Positions 10,776 to 21,339 of a stretch of 64,000 bases of DNA are shown in pieces. Both the position numbers and the translations under genes were made by a program. The stretch comes from Ceratotherium simum simum (lineage: Eukaryota; Chordata; Mammalia; Perissodactyla; Rhinocerotidae): contig NW_004454181.1 of the NCBI RefSeq assembly GCF_000283155.1, positions 20,286,292-20,350,291 of the forward strand. Direction: 5' to 3'. Positions within the stretch are counted from its first letter, which is position 1. Each line of letters begins with the position of its first letter. Under the pieces are notes generated by a model. It made no database searches, was not told where the DNA came from, and worked only from the letters and a program-made list of their open reading frames with translations.

Positions 10776-11454
10776 TATAAGTATATGTCTGGTACATCTA
10801 GGCTTTTCTATCCCCCTTGCTCCCAAAAACATTTTCTGGCTTTGCTCACTTGGTTTCTTCCACTCCCCAGCTCTTGGAGACAGGCTCTGCTATCATCAGA
10901 CAGTTCTTTAGATTCTGTGACAGAGGCAGGGAAAGGTAGATAGACATAGGGCACAAAGGCTAGCACTGGAGGTGGAGCTTTCCTGGGAATTTTATAAAAC
11001 TGTAGAAAAGGAGAAACCACACGGTACGAAGGAATTATATGATTAGATAAGAGGGATATTGTTAAAGGAGATTTTGTGGCATCTGTCTCCCCTTCTTAAT
11101 GTTTGAGCAATTTAAATAAAGAACTTGAGGAGTTGTTTTATACTGACATTTTTGTTTTTTTTAACTAAGTTCTTTGATTGCAACACAGCTCTGAGACTGG
11201 ACTATGTGGGTCCTGGCTTCTGTAGGGTTACACACCCACCCACAAACACACATACACACAAATGGCGAAAGCTCAACAACCCTGTTTCTCACATCCCTTG
11301 GGAACAAGGTTGTCATGATCTTATCCAATGCTGACCTTGACTAGGCATATAAGGAAAGCGACTGGAATTTTGGCAAGCCACTTTTTAAAGGTCACTGACC
11401 TCTGGTTTACATTACAGTTCAAACCATGAACTCTGCACTATAAATCATTATTAC
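10776..11454. other. Unassigned stretch
   Basis: No gene recognised. A CA/CCCA-rich patch at about 11230-11262 is simple sequence. Confidence 0.4.
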
Positions 11455-11620
11455 TAAAAGCAGCTTGGGTGTAGTAGAAAGGTCTTAGATTTATGAGCAG
11501 GAAACATGAGCTGAAATGCTATTCCATAGCTCAACTAGCTGAGTGATCTTTAGTACATTCCTTAACATCTGTAAAAGGGACATAATAGTACCTGCTTTGC
11601 TAGGTTAGTGTAAAACTGTG
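11455..11620 (-). mobile_element. MIR SINE, antisense
   Basis: GTAGTAGAAAGGTCTTAGA-type start, CTCAACTAGCTGAGTGATC, AACATCTGTAAAAGGGACA and ATAATAGTACCTGCTTTGC are the reversed MIR landmarks. Confidence 0.75.
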
Positions 11621-11784
11621 AGTTCCTTGAATTTATGGGCTTGGACATGGAGAATATTCCTTATTCATTTGTGTACCCTTAACACATAGCTCATCAATGG
11701 CAAATACACAGCCCTAATGCTGCAACTCTCTACCAAGGAAAACAAAGCTGATAAATAATGGTAGTTTATTCCTCTAAAACTGGT

Positions 11785-11840
11785 ACATAGGGGCACGAAA
11801 TAAGTAAATATTTGTTGAGCAAGTGAATGAATGAACAGAG
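11785..11840 (+). mobile_element. L2/MIR-type 3' terminus
   Basis: TAAATATTTGTTGAGCAAGT followed by GAATGAATGAA is the standard 3' end of L2-class elements. It is too short to assign further. Confidence 0.6.
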
Positions 11841-11879
11841 TGCTCTAGGCACTCACTACCAACTGGATCAGAGCTAGCT

Positions 11880-12268
11880 CTTGAGCTGAAGCACAACTGT
11901 TATCCCTGCCCCTAGCCTTTATTCCAGCATTATCACAATGTAATTGATTGCTTGCCCATGCCCTCTAGACCAGGGATCCACCACCTATTTTTGTAAATAA
12001 AATTTTATCGGAAAACAGTCACACTCATTTGTTTACATATTGTCTGTGGCTGCTTTTACACTACAATGGTGGAGTTTAGTAGTTGTAACAGAGACCATAT
12101 GGCACACAAAACCTAAAAAATTTACTATTTGGGCTTTTACAGAAAAAAGTTTGCCAACTCCTGCTCTAGACCATGACCTCCTTGAAGGTAGACGCTGTGG
12201 GCTTCATCGTCTTGTCCCCAGCACCTTGCAAAGAGCAGGCATTTGATAAATGTTAACTGAATTAACAT
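11880..12268 (+). mobile_element. L2 3' end, split by an hAT element
   Basis: The left part ends CTTGCCCATGCCCTCTAGAC at 11970. The right part continues from 12172 with CATGACCTCCTTGAAGGTAG, CCCAGCACCTTGCAAAGAGC and TTGATAAATGTTAACTGAA. Removing the hAT insertion restores the order of the L2 3' end ('ctagactgtgagctccttgagggc...'). Confidence 0.8.
11971..12163. mobile_element. Non-autonomous hAT (Charlie-type) transposon, 193 bp
   Basis: Both ends show a degenerate CAGGG...CTCCTG terminal inverted repeat. A perfect 8-bp duplication, CTCTAGAC, sits at 11963-11970 and 12164-12171, which fits the nTCTAGAn target preference of hAT-Charlie elements. The interior (ATTGTCTGTGGCTGCTTTTA) is the reverse orientation of the copy at 36226-36546. 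Confidence 0.9.
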
Positions 12269-12624
12269 ATATTGGGGATTACAAGAAGGATGTTGTTGAC
12301 CTGAAATTATGAGTTCACTAGAACTAGCCCCTCCACTTCTTATCGGCACTCTCGAGTGATGGGAAACAAGACAGTCTACTTTCATAAGGAAAAGGGCCAT
12401 GACCAAAGACAAACCGCCAAGTAGTGGCCTAGAGCAGAACACTGGGGTAGGGTGGAATTGAGGTGGGAGTAGGGTAGGAGAGTGTAGACCAAGAGGAGAA
12501 GAGCAGGGAGAGAACAGGAAGGAGGAAGTCCAAAGTCAAACCTGCTCTCCCACTTACTTTGCTGAAAACCACCACTGCCTAATAAATGTATTTCAGTTAA
12601 GAACCTCCAAGTGTTGTTTGTGGC

Positions 12625-12785
12625 CAACTTACATCAGAATCACCTGAGGAGTTCGTTAACATAAAAATTCGCAGGAATCATCCCAGACTTGTCATGAGCT
12701 CTAGGGGTGGAGTCCAGGAATCTGCACGATTAACAGCTCTTCCGGGCTTTGTATACTCACTAATTTCTAGAACCACTGACCTTGA
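12625..12785 (+). mobile_element. MER5-type hAT-Charlie MITE
   Basis: ACATCAGAATCACCTGAGGA, GTGGAGTCCAGGAATCTGCA and TAACAGCTCTTCCGGGC follow the MER5A consensus. Confidence 0.75.
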
Positions 12786-13740
12786 GAATATGCTCTTTTC
12801 CCAAGTGAGAATTCCTAATAAATATTTATCTCACATGGCTCCCTTGGCACACATACTTTCCACTTAAAGACTTTAAGATCAATGCACTCTCACTGAAAAT
12901 TTGAGTACTATCTGTCGAGAGAAACTTTGACTGCGTCCACACAATGCCAAATGCCTGATCAACCCACCCAAAAATACGGAATAAAGCTTTGCTTCAATGA
13001 ACTGGCCAGTCAAAAATTGATTGATGATCCATGAGTCTCATGGAGACGTAGTCCCAGAGAGAGACAACGACAGTGGAGGGGGGGAATATGCAACGGAATA
13101 ACTATATCTTATTGGAAAGTATCTTTACCCTAAAATAACCAAGATAAATGATTTGTGACTGTGACATGGGACAAAGATTTTTAGTATAACAGAGTTGACT
13201 ATGGAAAAAATGCAGCCAGTACAGTAAATCACTCTATGGGGAAAAACAAAAAGGAAGCAGTTCAGAATTAGTGCCTCTAGAGATAAAAATCACCTCTCTG
13301 AGATATTTTTGTTAAAAAAAAGTTCCTTAGAAATACTGGGAAATAATTTATAGTAGGAAAAAAAACCATTATAAACGAAATAGCCTTCCTACATGATGGC
13401 AAAGTATATATTTAACATTGGCTCATTATATCTTATTTACCATCAATTCTAACTAGGTTTTCACTTGCTGCCAAGGTTTGGCCCCAAGAGTGTTAACTCT
13501 AAAGCCAACTCTTTCTTCTCAAAGCTGTAAATGTCCATGAAAGGGGTTAAGAAATGAAGATAGACTCCTCCCCCATCTCTGCCTCTGGGACTCATTTCCT
13601 GACTTCTCAATGGCAGTCATTCATTACTTGTGTACCTGGGATACTCAAGCTACCTGCCAACTATTCCCACTCAGGTTCTGGAAGCAGAATTCAGAAACAG
13701 CATACATTCCAAAGAATTCTTATTTATTTTTTTAAAGAAC
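12786..13740. other. Unassigned stretch
   Basis: No gene or repeat recognised with confidence. Mostly AT-rich single-copy-looking sequence. Confidence 0.4.
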
Positions 13741-14935
13741 TGAAAAAATGAGTAAAATGGTATTGGGAAAACTGGATAATCATCTGGGAAAATAAATGAT
13801 GTTTGATTCCTAAATCACTCCCTACACCAAAAAGGCATTCCAGATGAACCAAAGATTAAAGTGCAAAATATGAAACCACAAAGATTCTAGAAGAAAACAC
13901 TGGGGGAAATGTTATAAGCTTACAATAGAGAAAGTATTTCTGGATGTAACACAAAATTCAGATGCCAAAATGAAGTATAGATAAATTTCACTCCACAAAA
14001 TTCTGCATGAAAAAAATACCAGAAAAAAAGAAAGCCAAAAGATAAATAACAAACTGGAGGAAAACTAGGTTGCAATGCATATCACAGAGCAAAGGCTATT
14101 TTTGTTAATATACAAAGAGTCCTTAGAAATCAATAAGAAAAACTCAACTACCAAAGGAAAAAGAGGCAAGGACATATACACTTCATAGGAAATTAGCTAA
14201 AATGACTTATAAACATATTAAATTTACTCAGCTTCCTCATAATAAGAGAAATGAACACTAAAAACTATACTGAGATACCATCTTTCAGATATCTTTCAGG
14301 TATCACCTATCAGGTTGACGAAGATCAAAAAAAATTATAGCAACTAGTATTGAAGGTAGGAAAATAGATGCTTTTAACATCTTATTAATGGGAATGTGAA
14401 TTGATTTAACCTCTGAGAAAGGCAATTTGGTAACGTTTATCAAAATTTAAAATGCACATATCCTTTAATTCAATAATTAAAGTCCTAGTGATTCATCCTG
14501 AAACTGATCTAAACCTGTGTACAATAACCAGGATTGTTATTGTATCATTGCTCATATTAGCAAAAGATTGAAGCATTCTGAATGTCCATCAACAAAGAGC
14601 TGGTAAAAGGAATTATGGTAAATACATAAAGTTGAATATAGTATGAAGCTACCAAAATTAAAGAGGTATAATTTTGTATAATTATGTGAATAAAATAAAA
14701 AATACACATTAAGCAAAAAAGGGTAAAGAATAACATAGTGTATTCATATATGATTATACATGCACAGAATATTTCTAGCAGGAAACACAACAAACGGGTA
14801 ACAGTGGCTGCCTCTGGGGAGAACTGGGTGGTTGGGGAACAAGAGAGGAGAGAGACTTTTCACAAAATATCTCTTTTGTATCTTTTGAATTCTGAACCAT
14901 GGGCAAGTATTACTTATTCAAAAGATATTTTTCAA
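13741..14935 (+). mobile_element. L1M 3' end (ORF2 tail plus 3' UTR)
   Basis: The order is that of an old L1: AAACTGGATAATCATCTGGG, ATTCTAGAAGAAAACACTGG, AAAGCCAAAAGATAAATAAC, ATTGAAGCATTCTGAATGTC, then the 3' UTR signature GGTAACAGTGGCTGCCTCTG and GAACCATGGGCAAGTATTAC. Heavily mutated and without an open frame. Confidence 0.88.
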
Positions 14936-15900
14936 AGAGCTGCAAGAAAATTAGACAAATATTCAAACCCTCTCCTCATATTCTAAAGGGGTCCTAGAAG
15001 AGGTCTTTACCTGCATGATCTGAGTATGATCATCAGGCAGAAAATGTTTTTAAATATTAATTAACATTCTGCTTTATTTTTCCCTCCTCCCCTTTTCCAA
15101 ACATGTGTTCAGACCCTTAATAATTCCTTGCCTTAGGGAGTTCTGCAGGTTAGAAAGCAGAAGCTGCTTGGGTCAGCAGTTCTCTTCACCTTTTGTAAAA
15201 GCCCCAGCACTTTGAAGAGATTATGGCAGTAGACCCAAAGGGGAGGGAAGAGGCATGCTTTTGAGGATAATAAGGGAGTGGAGAGGGAAGAAGAAAGCTT
15301 CTAGAATCAGAAAGAGGTGAAGTTCAGGCAGCATCAACAGTAAAGCTCTTAGGGATGGCTATTGGGTGGGCTAATGGGGTCTCTACCCAGGACACAGGAG
15401 CTCCCAGGCTCATCAGAGTCCAAAATCCAAGAGTCAGCAACTAAAGGGCCTGCGGAAGCCATGAGAGCTAACCTACGTGGACCAATGAGGCCACCTCTAT
15501 CTGGCAGTAAGAAAAAGCCTGGGACCTTGGCAAATCCCTGGGTAGGGGTGGGAGAGCAGCAGGGAAGGTTTAAAGGAACTCCCATAATGATCCAAGTTGG
15601 GTTTCCCTCCAGCTATCAGGATGCAGGCCTTATAGCTGGATTTAAGTTGGTTTATCACACAGCCAACTTTGTGGGTGGAGATTCCTCCCTACTATGTAGC
15701 AGGGTGCATTGTAAATCAGCTGGTGTATAGCAGACACTCGATATCTTAGTCCCACTGCCCAATGTTTTTTTTGATGGCACCATGTGGAAAAGTCTTTCTT
15801 TTCTCTCTTTTCTATCATGTTTTGTTCCTCAAATCTTCCTTTGTTTCTCATCCTCTACCTTTACCTTTTTCCTATCTCTTTTTCCTTTCCTGCTCCGCAG
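14936..15900. other. Unassigned stretch ending in a long pyrimidine tract
   Basis: Nothing is recognised from 14936 to 15780. A 122-codon plus-strand frame at 15362-15730 has no start or splice context and resembles no known family. From about 15780 to 15898 the strand is strongly pyrimidine-rich and ends CTGCTCCGCAG, a good splice-acceptor shape. Confidence 0.4.
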
Positions 15901-16052
15901 GATGTAGACACACCAAAGACATGAGCAAGGATGATCTGGCACAACCCGAATCACTCAAAGATGAAGATGCTCTCTTGAGCTTACAGAATCCATGCCCAAA
16001 ATCTATGAAATTTTCTCGAAATGCTGCCTCTTCTGGCCAGATTTCTCCATGA
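15901..16052 (+). other. Candidate 3' exon (acceptor plus open frame), uncertain
   Basis: A splice-acceptor-like sequence (long pyrimidine tract then CTCCGCAG) ends at 15900. In one frame the following 50 codons are open and end at TGA 16050-16052. The frame includes MSKDDLAQPESLKDEDALL and has a charged, hydrophilic composition. No AATAAA signal was noticed soon after the stop, and the protein resembles no family I recognise. Such acceptor shapes also occur by chance. It could be a terminal exon, a pseudoexon or nothing. Confidence 0.2.
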
Positions 16053-16557
16053 GGCTGGCGAACACGTTAACAACGCTGAGGCAGACGATGACGCTGATCC
16101 TCTGAGACTTCATAGGAACCTTCTAGATAGGGCTAGTTCTCTTTCAGCTAAGTGTAGAAATGGCCTATAGAACTGGCACTGAATGCAACAGTGCATTTGA
16201 ACAGGAGTTCAGGGAGCTAGTCCTTCCTAGGTCCTCACAAGGAGATAGTATGGGGACTAGCGAGAGACCTCAGCATCATTAATCAGCAAAGAAATACCAC
16301 TTGGCTGTCTGAAGAAATATAATGGAAAAATGGGGAGAGTGAATGGGAAACTGAGACCCTGAGGGGTAGGGAGTCCCCTGCAGTGCTTAATTTAATGGGC
16401 AATGAAAGGCCCATTTTTTCAAGGCCCTAAGAGTTTCGAAAACACTTTTTAATTGTGGGTTTTCATTTCAATGAATATTTCAAAAGAAAAAAATAGTTTC
16501 AGAAATTATAAAACTTTTCTTTAGCAGTGACAGTTTGCAATTGAAAGTTTACTACAT

Positions 16558-16657
16558 CAGTGTTTCCCAAATGGGGCTTTTCTCTGGAGTTGGGAGAATT
16601 TTTTTTCCTTTGAAAAGGGTCCATACATTACACAGGTTTAAGAAGCCCTGGTTTTAA
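16558..16657. mobile_element. hAT-Charlie-like MITE fragment
   Basis: CAGTGTTTCCCAAATGGGGC at the left and AGGTTTAAGAAGCCCTGG at the right resemble the ends of MER5-like hAT elements. No clear 8-bp duplication was found. Confidence 0.5.
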
Positions 16658-17065
16658 GCATTGTCTTTTCAGGAAAGTGGGATAAAATGCAAATGTTCCC
16701 ATGATCTCCCATCAGTGACAAGGAGCCACAACTTTGGAAAGTAGGGTCCTAGAGGAGCAGGGGAGGCTTGGAGGAGAAGTGGTGGAGAGCATGGAGCAGC
16801 CAGGTGAGACATAAGAAGAGGACACTGAGCAAGAGAAGGATGCGCACCAAAGAGCAGAGGAGGGCCTTGCAAAAGGCCACTGAAGTATCAACCAACATAA
16901 CGTCAGATGTCAACCTACAGATCGGTCCATGAAGGACCCTGCGGCATCACCCTGAACTTAAGCTGCATCCACTAGGACAATTCCCTCCTCAGTGTGTTCC
17001 AACTGCCAATATGTACACCAGCATCCCACAAGCCCAAAATGCAGACTAGCCTGGGATTCCTGCTC
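16658..17065. other. Unassigned stretch
   Basis: Purine-rich from about 16740 to 16870. No gene or named repeat seen. Confidence 0.4.
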
Positions 17066-17069
17066 TTCC

Positions 17070-17240
17070 CTTTCTAAACCTCATCTGTTCTTCAAAGCCT
17101 ACCTCCTCCCTGACCTCATCCAACATAATATATCATCTGTGCCATATTCTTTATCACTTATCTGTAAACTGTTTGAATTGCTCACTGTTAATCAACCTAT
17201 ATTCCTCTTGCCTACCCAAGAATTCTATAAGATCCTTGTG
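17070..17240 (+). mobile_element. L2 3' region fragment
   Basis: CAAAGCCTACCTCCTCCCTG, then ATTCTTTATCACTTATCTGT, matches the L2 3' order ('aaatgtcacctcctcc...gcacttatcactatctg'). Confidence 0.6.
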
Positions 17241-17261
17241 GGTAGGCCCTAAGAAAGCATC

Positions 17262-17475
17262 AGCCTATAATAATAATCCCTATTATTTTCATCTATTAGA
17301 ACGCACTTTTATGCATATTCTCTCGTTTTACTCAAACATCCATCCTATGAGCCATATTGGACAGGAATTAATATAGACTTCTATCAAGAAAAAGAAACTG
17401 AATCCCAGAAAAGTTTGATGACTGGATTTGAAGCACTAAGTGAACTCACAAGTATGCTACTAAACTCTCTGACAG
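17262..17475 (+). mobile_element. MIR SINE
   Basis: Landmarks in order: CTATGAGCCATATTGGACAG, GAAACTGAATCCCAGAAAAG, TTTGATGACTGGATTTGAAG and ACTAAACTCTCTGAC. Diverged sense copy. Confidence 0.65.
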
Positions 17476-17559
17476 GCCAATCTCTCTACTGACCTGGGGT
17501 CTTTTTGATATTACATGATTTGCCTTAAAACTTTCTTCAAAGGAATGGTGAACATCCTA

Positions 17560-17680
17560 GTCTAGCAACCTCACTACCTTGCCTTCACATAACTCATCCA
17601 AGTTGCAATTTTGTAGTTATTTTGTGATTATGGGCCTGACCCAAAGTAGGTGTGTAATAAATATTTGCTAATGAATAGAT
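17560..17680 (+). mobile_element. L2-type 3' end
   Basis: GACCCAAAGTAGGTGTGTAA followed by TAAATATTTGCTAATGAATAG is an L2-class 3' terminus. It directly precedes a second one. Confidence 0.6.
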
Positions 17681-17683
17681 TCT

Positions 17684-17820
17684 ACCTCCTCCACTAGACT
17701 GTAAGTTTCATGAGAGTAATGACCCCTGTTTTGTTCATTATCATATGCTCAGCACCCAAACAGTGCCTAGCACACAGTAGTAGGCTCTCATTACATGTAT
17801 TGATAAATGAATAAATCAGT
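17684..17820 (+). mobile_element. L2 3' end
   Basis: CTCCACTAGACTGTAAGTTT, CATGAGAGTAATGACCCCTG, CAGTGCCTAGCACACAGTAG and GATAAATGAATAAATC follow the L2 3' consensus closely. Confidence 0.88.
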
Positions 17821-17879
17821 CAATTAATCAATGCCTAAATGCCCTCCTATGAGAAACATTCATGATGCCCACAGATTTC

Positions 17880-18760
17880 TTTTAAAAATCTACTTTATAT
17901 CAGCCCCCCAAACCAGAGCAGTGAACCCAAAACAGAATTAAATTACTTCCAAGAAAATGAACTGTTCCCCAGGTGCAAATTGGCTCTGGATGCTGCTGCT
18001 TCCCTCCCATTTACACTCTTTTCAGGCAGCTATTTCAGGTGATGGCATTATCATCGACGGAATTCAATAACGTGACTGGCTTTCCCCCCCTCGACGTTTA
18101 TTTTCTATAATCCGTCTTACAGCGGGAGACCATTATCCAGTTAAACGACGTTCAATTTCATCCGCATTACTGCTCCAAGGAAACATGCAGAGGGTTTGCA
18201 CAAACGGGTGTGTAGTAAATTTAGTCTTTTAATAGGTTCATTCTTTATTAGGTATTTATTTCAGGAGGCGAAGTCCTAATTAGATTAAGTGGAGAAGCTA
18301 AAAAGCTACGGAAACACACGGAGAGATTCCAGAATTAGATGGATTTGGTTTAGGTTTCCAGTTTTCCTTTTATTTCCTTTTCTTCAGATGGCTGGAGAAA
18401 TCCACACTGCAATCTCCAGCCCTTCAGATAAGAGTTTGTGAAATGAAACCCTGCCAACGTTTTGTGTGAGGAAGTCACATTTGTCTTTCTCCTACACAAA
18501 GTTATTGTGGGGCCAGAATCTAGGAAAAAGCAGCTCCTGGAGCCAACGGTGAACCCAATTTACTGTGGCAGATGAATATAACAAAGGTGGTGGTCTAGAT
18601 GTTTGGCCTCAAGGCACAATTCAATTTTCAGCTGTTTCAAAGCTATTATGTCAAAGGCTGTTTGCATAAACATAATGTTGCCAGGGTAATCTTGCAGGAG
18701 AAATCTGGGTAGGCAAGAGTGGAGACGTCTGCCCTCTACTGCCCAAAGTGGAAATAGCAG
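17880..18760. promoter_or_regulatory. Candidate conserved noncoding regulatory element
   Basis: About 880 bases with no recognisable repeat. Between 18055 and 18320 there are 14 CpG dinucleotides in about 266 bases although the sequence is not GC-rich; CpG elsewhere in the window is far sparser. Homeodomain-like sites include TAATTAGATTA at 18277-18287. No frame is open across it. Retained CpGs and freedom from old transposons suggest purifying selection, as in developmental enhancers. This is an inference; no alignment was available. Confidence 0.45.
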
Positions 18761-18790
18761 CTGGACGTCTCTTCAGCTGGACGTCTCTTC
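18759..18790. repeat. Perfect 16-bp tandem duplication
   Basis: AGCTGGACGTCTCTTC occurs twice head to tail (18759-18774 and 18775-18790) without a mismatch, so the duplication is probably recent. Confidence 0.95.
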
Positions 18791-19730
18791 AACCCTGAAT
18801 TAGAGCTACACAAAAGTCTACTGTCCCCCAAATAATGGGCCATCTCTAGAACTTTCTGAAACCCTTTTTCTCAAGCTTTAAAGCCAGAAGTGATTATTCA
18901 GCTTTGTTTCAAGGGAGAAAATGAAGTAGACTGAGGATGTGATGAGTTGATTGATGATGTGGGAACCTATGAGAAAGCTATTTCCCTTCTTAGAATTTAA
19001 AAGAAAATTCCTTCACCCTCCCATCCACCCACACATATATATTTATATCATCACACTGATATTTAATATGTTTTTTTAACACAGAAGAAACAGACAATGA
19101 CTCACAGGAAACAAATCAATACATTTCAGAATGAGCTAAAAATGTCACCATAAAAAAAATGTTTAATGTTTATGAGGGCAAGAGTGGGAGAAGATTATCT
19201 TTTCAGTTTCATGTAAAAGTCCAGCTCTTTCTTGAGGTTTCTTCTCTCTTTCTTTGTTCCTTCTCTTTAATATAAACTGTGCCAAGCTCTATGCTAAGCA
19301 CTTTATACCCTCAGAGAACCACTGTCAACATTTAAATGTTTATCCTTCCAAATACAAATAATTTTTTAGTGAAACAGAGGATAGATCACTTCGGGGGAGG
19401 ATTTTTTTAGGTAGGGGGCTACAATGGAGCTCCCCAAACAAAGAGAAAGGTCATGTGCAAATAGAAGATGTGTTCCAGGGGACACTGACCTAAAGCCAAA
19501 CCTGCATAGAGTCAGTCTTGAACCAAACTTGGAACAGAAAACTGCCCATCAGAGGATATTGGTCCCAAATGGCACAGAATTAATCCTCAACCGGGTTTTT
19601 TAAACTAATGTCCTTATATCTAGAGTTGTTCTTTAAATGCTTTATATTCTAAAATGTCCAAACCTTGTTCAAGTCACCGGACACAAGATATTTCTTCTGC
19701 ATCCCTAATAAGGCCATATCAAGACTGGAC
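18791..19730. other. Unassigned stretch
   Basis: No gene. GTGCCAAGCTCTATGCTAAG near 19281 is a short MIR-like piece. The rest shows no repeat I recognise. Confidence 0.4.
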
Positions 19731-19734
19731 AAAA

Positions 19735-19860
19735 TAAATACGTACATGGAGTTCACAGGCTGGTGGAGTTTAGTCTAGTGGAGTTTATACTTCAGTGAAA
19801 GAGACTGACATTCATCAGATAGTACAATCAGGTGATTAATTACAAAATGAAGGAGATTTT
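19735..19860 (-). mobile_element. L2 fragment, antisense
   Basis: CATGGAGTTCACAGGCTGGT with TAGTCTAGTGGAG-type text resembles the reversed L2 block 'ctcatggagcttacattctagtggggg'. Short. Confidence 0.5.
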
Positions 19861-19944
19861 TTTAAATGATGTTCATAGGACATGTTTAGTAGGATACTTA
19901 CACTATGGCAATCACTATGGTGGCAAAATATTTGTCTATAATAA

Positions 19945-20175
19945 TAAAAATATCTACCACTTACTGGATTCTTTCCTCATTCCAAGCACTATATGAGGTT
20001 TTTGCATGGTTTTCTCACTGAATCTTCACTAAACTCCATGAGGTACGCATATTATTACCCCAATTTACTGGTGAATAAACTGAGGTTCAAATAAATGAAA
20101 TAACTTGTCCAAGGTCATACAGCCAAGAAATGGCTCATATCTGTCTAAGTACAAGGTCAATACCCTTCATGGCTT
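19945..20175 (+). mobile_element. MIR SINE
   Basis: TATCTACCACTTACTGGATT, CATGAGGTACGCATATTATT, ACCCCAATTTACTGGTGAAT and TAACTTGTCCAAGGTCATAC follow MIR order. Confidence 0.85.
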
Positions 20176-20369
20176 CCTACTTTTCTAATGATCTAAGCTA
20201 AATATTCCAGCAAATTCAGTCAATGAGTTCAAGTTGAGAATCAACAACATTCACATTAGGCAGAGCTATTGTATTTATTTTCTTAAAGTTTCAGGGGCAA
20301 AAAAGAGTTAACTATTTTTAAGCAATAGGGGAATGGGAGGTCACTGCCCAGGGTAGTTGGTAGATAAGT

Positions 20370-20600
20370 ATGCTTGTTGAGGCCAGGCTGCTTGGGTTCA
20401 AATCCCAGAGCCACTATTACTGTGTGACCTTGAGCAAATTTCTTCATCTTCCCATACTTCAGTCTCCTCACCTGTAAAATGGGGATGATAATAATAATAG
20501 TATCTCACCTCATGGGGTTGCGTGTGAGGATTAAACAAGGTAACTCAGTGTATCTGAAGCACTTAGAACAGTGTCTGGCACAGAGTAAGCACTCTATTTT
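20370..20600 (-). mobile_element. MIR SINE, antisense
   Basis: CTTGGGTTCAAATCCCAGAG, TTACTGTGTGACCTTGAGCA, CACCTGTAAAATGGGGATGA and GTGTCTGGCACAGAGTAAGC are the reversed MIR landmarks. A well-preserved copy. Confidence 0.92.
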
Positions 20601-20636
20601 GGATTCAGAATGAAATCACAGGTGATGGTTTAACCT

Positions 20637-20725
20637 AAAGGAGTCTTGAGAAGATTAAGTGAGATAATATTTGTAAAGTGCTTAGAACAGTGCTGAGAAC
20701 CGAGTGAGAACTTCTTAACTGTTCA
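20637..20725 (-). mobile_element. MIR SINE fragment, antisense
   Basis: GATTAAGTGAGATAATATTT and GTGCTTAGAACAGTGCTGAG repeat the 3' portion of the reversed MIR immediately to the left. Confidence 0.75.
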
Positions 20726-20759
20726 GTGAAATCCCTTGCTGGCTGCCCATGACTGAGAA

Positions 20760-21060
20760 GAAGTGGGCTTGGCAGCCAAGGTCACCCCTGCATCAACAAT
20801 CCCAGCTTTGAGATGAACCGTGCATGGGTCGCCATCCAGATGTTTGAGGCCAGAGCATTTATCACAGGCTCCGGTCTAACTGAAGAATGGTCCCGTGTTG
20901 CACACTCAATTTGCATGTGTTAGGGAAGCCTCCGTGTTGGGACTCTGCAGAACTGCCCTTTGTGGGAAAAAAATTAATTAAATAAGACAAGATGTTCTTT
21001 GGTTTCTTTCTGCATTACCAGTGGTTTGCCTCACCTTCCCACAAAGAAATAGGAATTCAG
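20760..21060. promoter_or_regulatory. Candidate conserved noncoding element (weak)
   Basis: No repeat recognised. It has a local cluster of CpGs between about 20815 and 20935 (AACCGTGC, GGTCGCC, CTCCGGTC, TCCCGTG, CTCCGTG) and an AATTAATTAAATAA block at 20971-20984. No frame is open across it. Confidence 0.25.
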
Positions 21061-21109
21061 GGATTGGGTAATTTATGTCTTCTCAGTTGGTGTATTAAAG
21101 GATAGGAAG

Positions 21110-21325
21110 GCAAAATAGAATAGTAATTAAAGACACAGAATTTGGAGTCAGGCAAAATTGGGTTCAAATTCCAGCTCCACCCCTTACTTACATATGACCC
21201 TGATTGAGTAGCTCAAGCTTTCTGATCCTGTTTTCTCATGGGTAAACAGAGAACAAAACAGTATTTTCCTTACAGATTTGTTGAAAGAATGAAACAGGAT
21301 AATATAAAAAGTGTCAATCATAAAA
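21110..21325 (-). mobile_element. MIR SINE, antisense
   Basis: TTTGGAGTCAGGCAAAATTG, GTTCAAATTCCAGCTCCACC and GATTTGTTGAAAGAATGAAA are in reversed MIR order. Confidence 0.8.
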
Positions 21326-21339
21326 AAAGATAATATAAG

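Noticed and set aside
15362..15730. 122-codon plus-strand frame as a gene
   Set aside because: An opposite-strand frame covers the same interval, there is no acceptor or promoter signal, and no motif is recognisable.
18050..18325. CpG island promoter
   Set aside because: CpGs are frequent but overall GC content is low and there is no TSS context; it fits a conserved element better than a CpG island.
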